Assembly: GCA_016180705.1 (NCBI GenBank)
Contig: JACPAU010000171.1
Span: 1 to 5,207 of the forward strand
Origin: Candidatus Methylomirabilota bacterium
GTDB lineage: Bacteria > Methylomirabilota > Methylomirabilia > Methylomirabilales > JACPAU01
Length of the DNA: 5,207 nucleotides
Direction of reading: 5' to 3'
Each line of letters starts with the position of its first letter. The first letter of the stretch is position 1. Below, piece by piece: positions 4,973-5,207 of the stretch. Both the position numbers and the translations under genes were made by a program. The notes below the pieces were generated by a model. The model was not told the origin of the DNA, searched no databases, and saw only the letters and a list, made by a program, of their open reading frames with translations.

Positions 4973-5207
4973 GGGGGCACTCCTTGCGCAGGAGGCGGAG
5001 GAGGGTGCGGATCCCCAGGACCTTCCCGCGGGGCGGCGGGACGGCGGCCAGGTACAGGCGGGGATCAATGTTCAGATTCCGCATCTGGACCATGTGCAGC
5101 CCCGTCCCGCGGATGAGCGCGAAGAGGGCCTCGACCTCCTCCTCCCGGTCGGTCACACCGGGGAACACGAGGAGGTTGATGCTGGTGAACACGCCGTGCG
5201 CGGTCGC
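4899..5207 (-). CDS. Radical SAM protein, C-terminal 102 residues
   Basis: The gene enters from the right window edge, so the N-terminal part with the CxxxCxxC iron-sulfur motif is not visible. The frame is open through 5207, reading ATAHGVFTSINLLVFPGVTD and continuing; the GTG at 5192 is an internal Val rather than a start. The segments FTSINLLVFPGVTDREEEVE and MVQMRNLNIDPRLY are characteristic of the last strands of the TIM-barrel of a MoaA/PqqE-like radical SAM subfamily, where the SxN and QxRNLNIDP segments are well conserved. The rest (PPPRGKVLGIRTLLRLL, then HVEIGYFNRPK) is a short C-terminal extension ending at TAG 4901-4899. These enzymes use a [4Fe-4S] cluster and S-adenosylmethionine to start radical reactions; the substrate is unknown. 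The next leftward gene starts within its last 74 bp, suggesting cotranscription. The radical SAM call rests on family memory of the C-terminal motif alone. Confidence 0.7.
   Translation of the reverse strand, partial: ATAHGVFTSINLLVFPGVTDREEEVEALFALIRGTGLHMVQMRNLNIDPRLYLAAVPPPRGKVLGIRTLLRLLRKECPHVEIGYFNRPKVLFGQRLCERLAL
4980..4985 (-). promoter_or_regulatory. Ribosome-binding site deciding the start of the secreted protein
   Basis: AAGGAG on the minus strand, seven bases upstream of ATG 4972. It lies inside the radical SAM coding sequence, which reads through it in another frame as the Arg-Lys-Glu segment. It is the main reason to accept a start that produces a 74-bp gene overlap. Confidence 0.5.

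Noticed and set aside
4973..5068. 32-residue upstream extension of the secreted protein to 5068
   Set aside because: It would place the signal-peptide core about 60 residues from the N-terminus and overlap the radical SAM gene by 170 bp; ATG 4972 has the better ribosome-binding site.
1..5207. Mobile element, CRISPR array, tRNA or rRNA
   Set aside because: No repeated spacer pattern, transposase motif, terminal inverted repeats, tRNA-like cloverleaf or rRNA segment was seen in either strand.

Overview
The window is strongly GC-rich bacterial chromosome: GTG starts are common, third codon positions are G/C-biased, and long shadow reading frames lie opposite most genes. Gene content (a TatA translocase subunit with an added zinc ribbon, a double-length flavin-dependent thymidylate synthase, a radical SAM protein) suits an environmental Gram-negative lineage of the Methylomirabilota/Rokubacteria or deltaproteobacterial kind. 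That placement is a guess from gene style; there is no rRNA or marker phylogeny here. No tRNA, rRNA, CRISPR array, insertion sequence or prophage signature was seen.

Layout. Positions 1-977 hold a leftward operon: tatA with a C-terminal zinc ribbon (977-699), a 61-residue zinc-ribbon protein translationally coupled to it by a 4-nt overlap (702-517), a 100-residue helical protein of unknown function (435-133), and the first 38 codons of another unknown protein (116 to the window edge). A 225-bp divergent spacer (978-1202) carries a near-consensus housekeeping promoter facing right. It drives a zinc-dependent medium-chain alcohol dehydrogenase (1203-2303). After a 140-bp gap with a weaker promoter candidate and a GC hairpin against the ribosome-binding site come a GNAT acetyltransferase (2444-3025) and, 52 bp later, a 456-residue tandem ThyX (3078-4448).

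The right end is leftward again. The C-terminal part of a radical SAM protein (5207-4899, cut by the window edge) overlaps by 74 bp the apparent start of a secreted small protein with an FxLYD-like domain and a Pro/Gly-rich tail (4972-4445). The last codons of that gene overlap the thyX stop tail-to-tail by 4 nt, so two convergent units meet without a spacer.

The most notable features are the ThyX protein, whose two repeats appear to have lost complementary halves of the catalytic signature, and the TatA-zinc ribbon fusion placed in front of a second zinc-ribbon gene. The dehydrogenase, GNAT and ThyX have no obvious shared pathway. They look like ordinary neighbours rather than one functional system.
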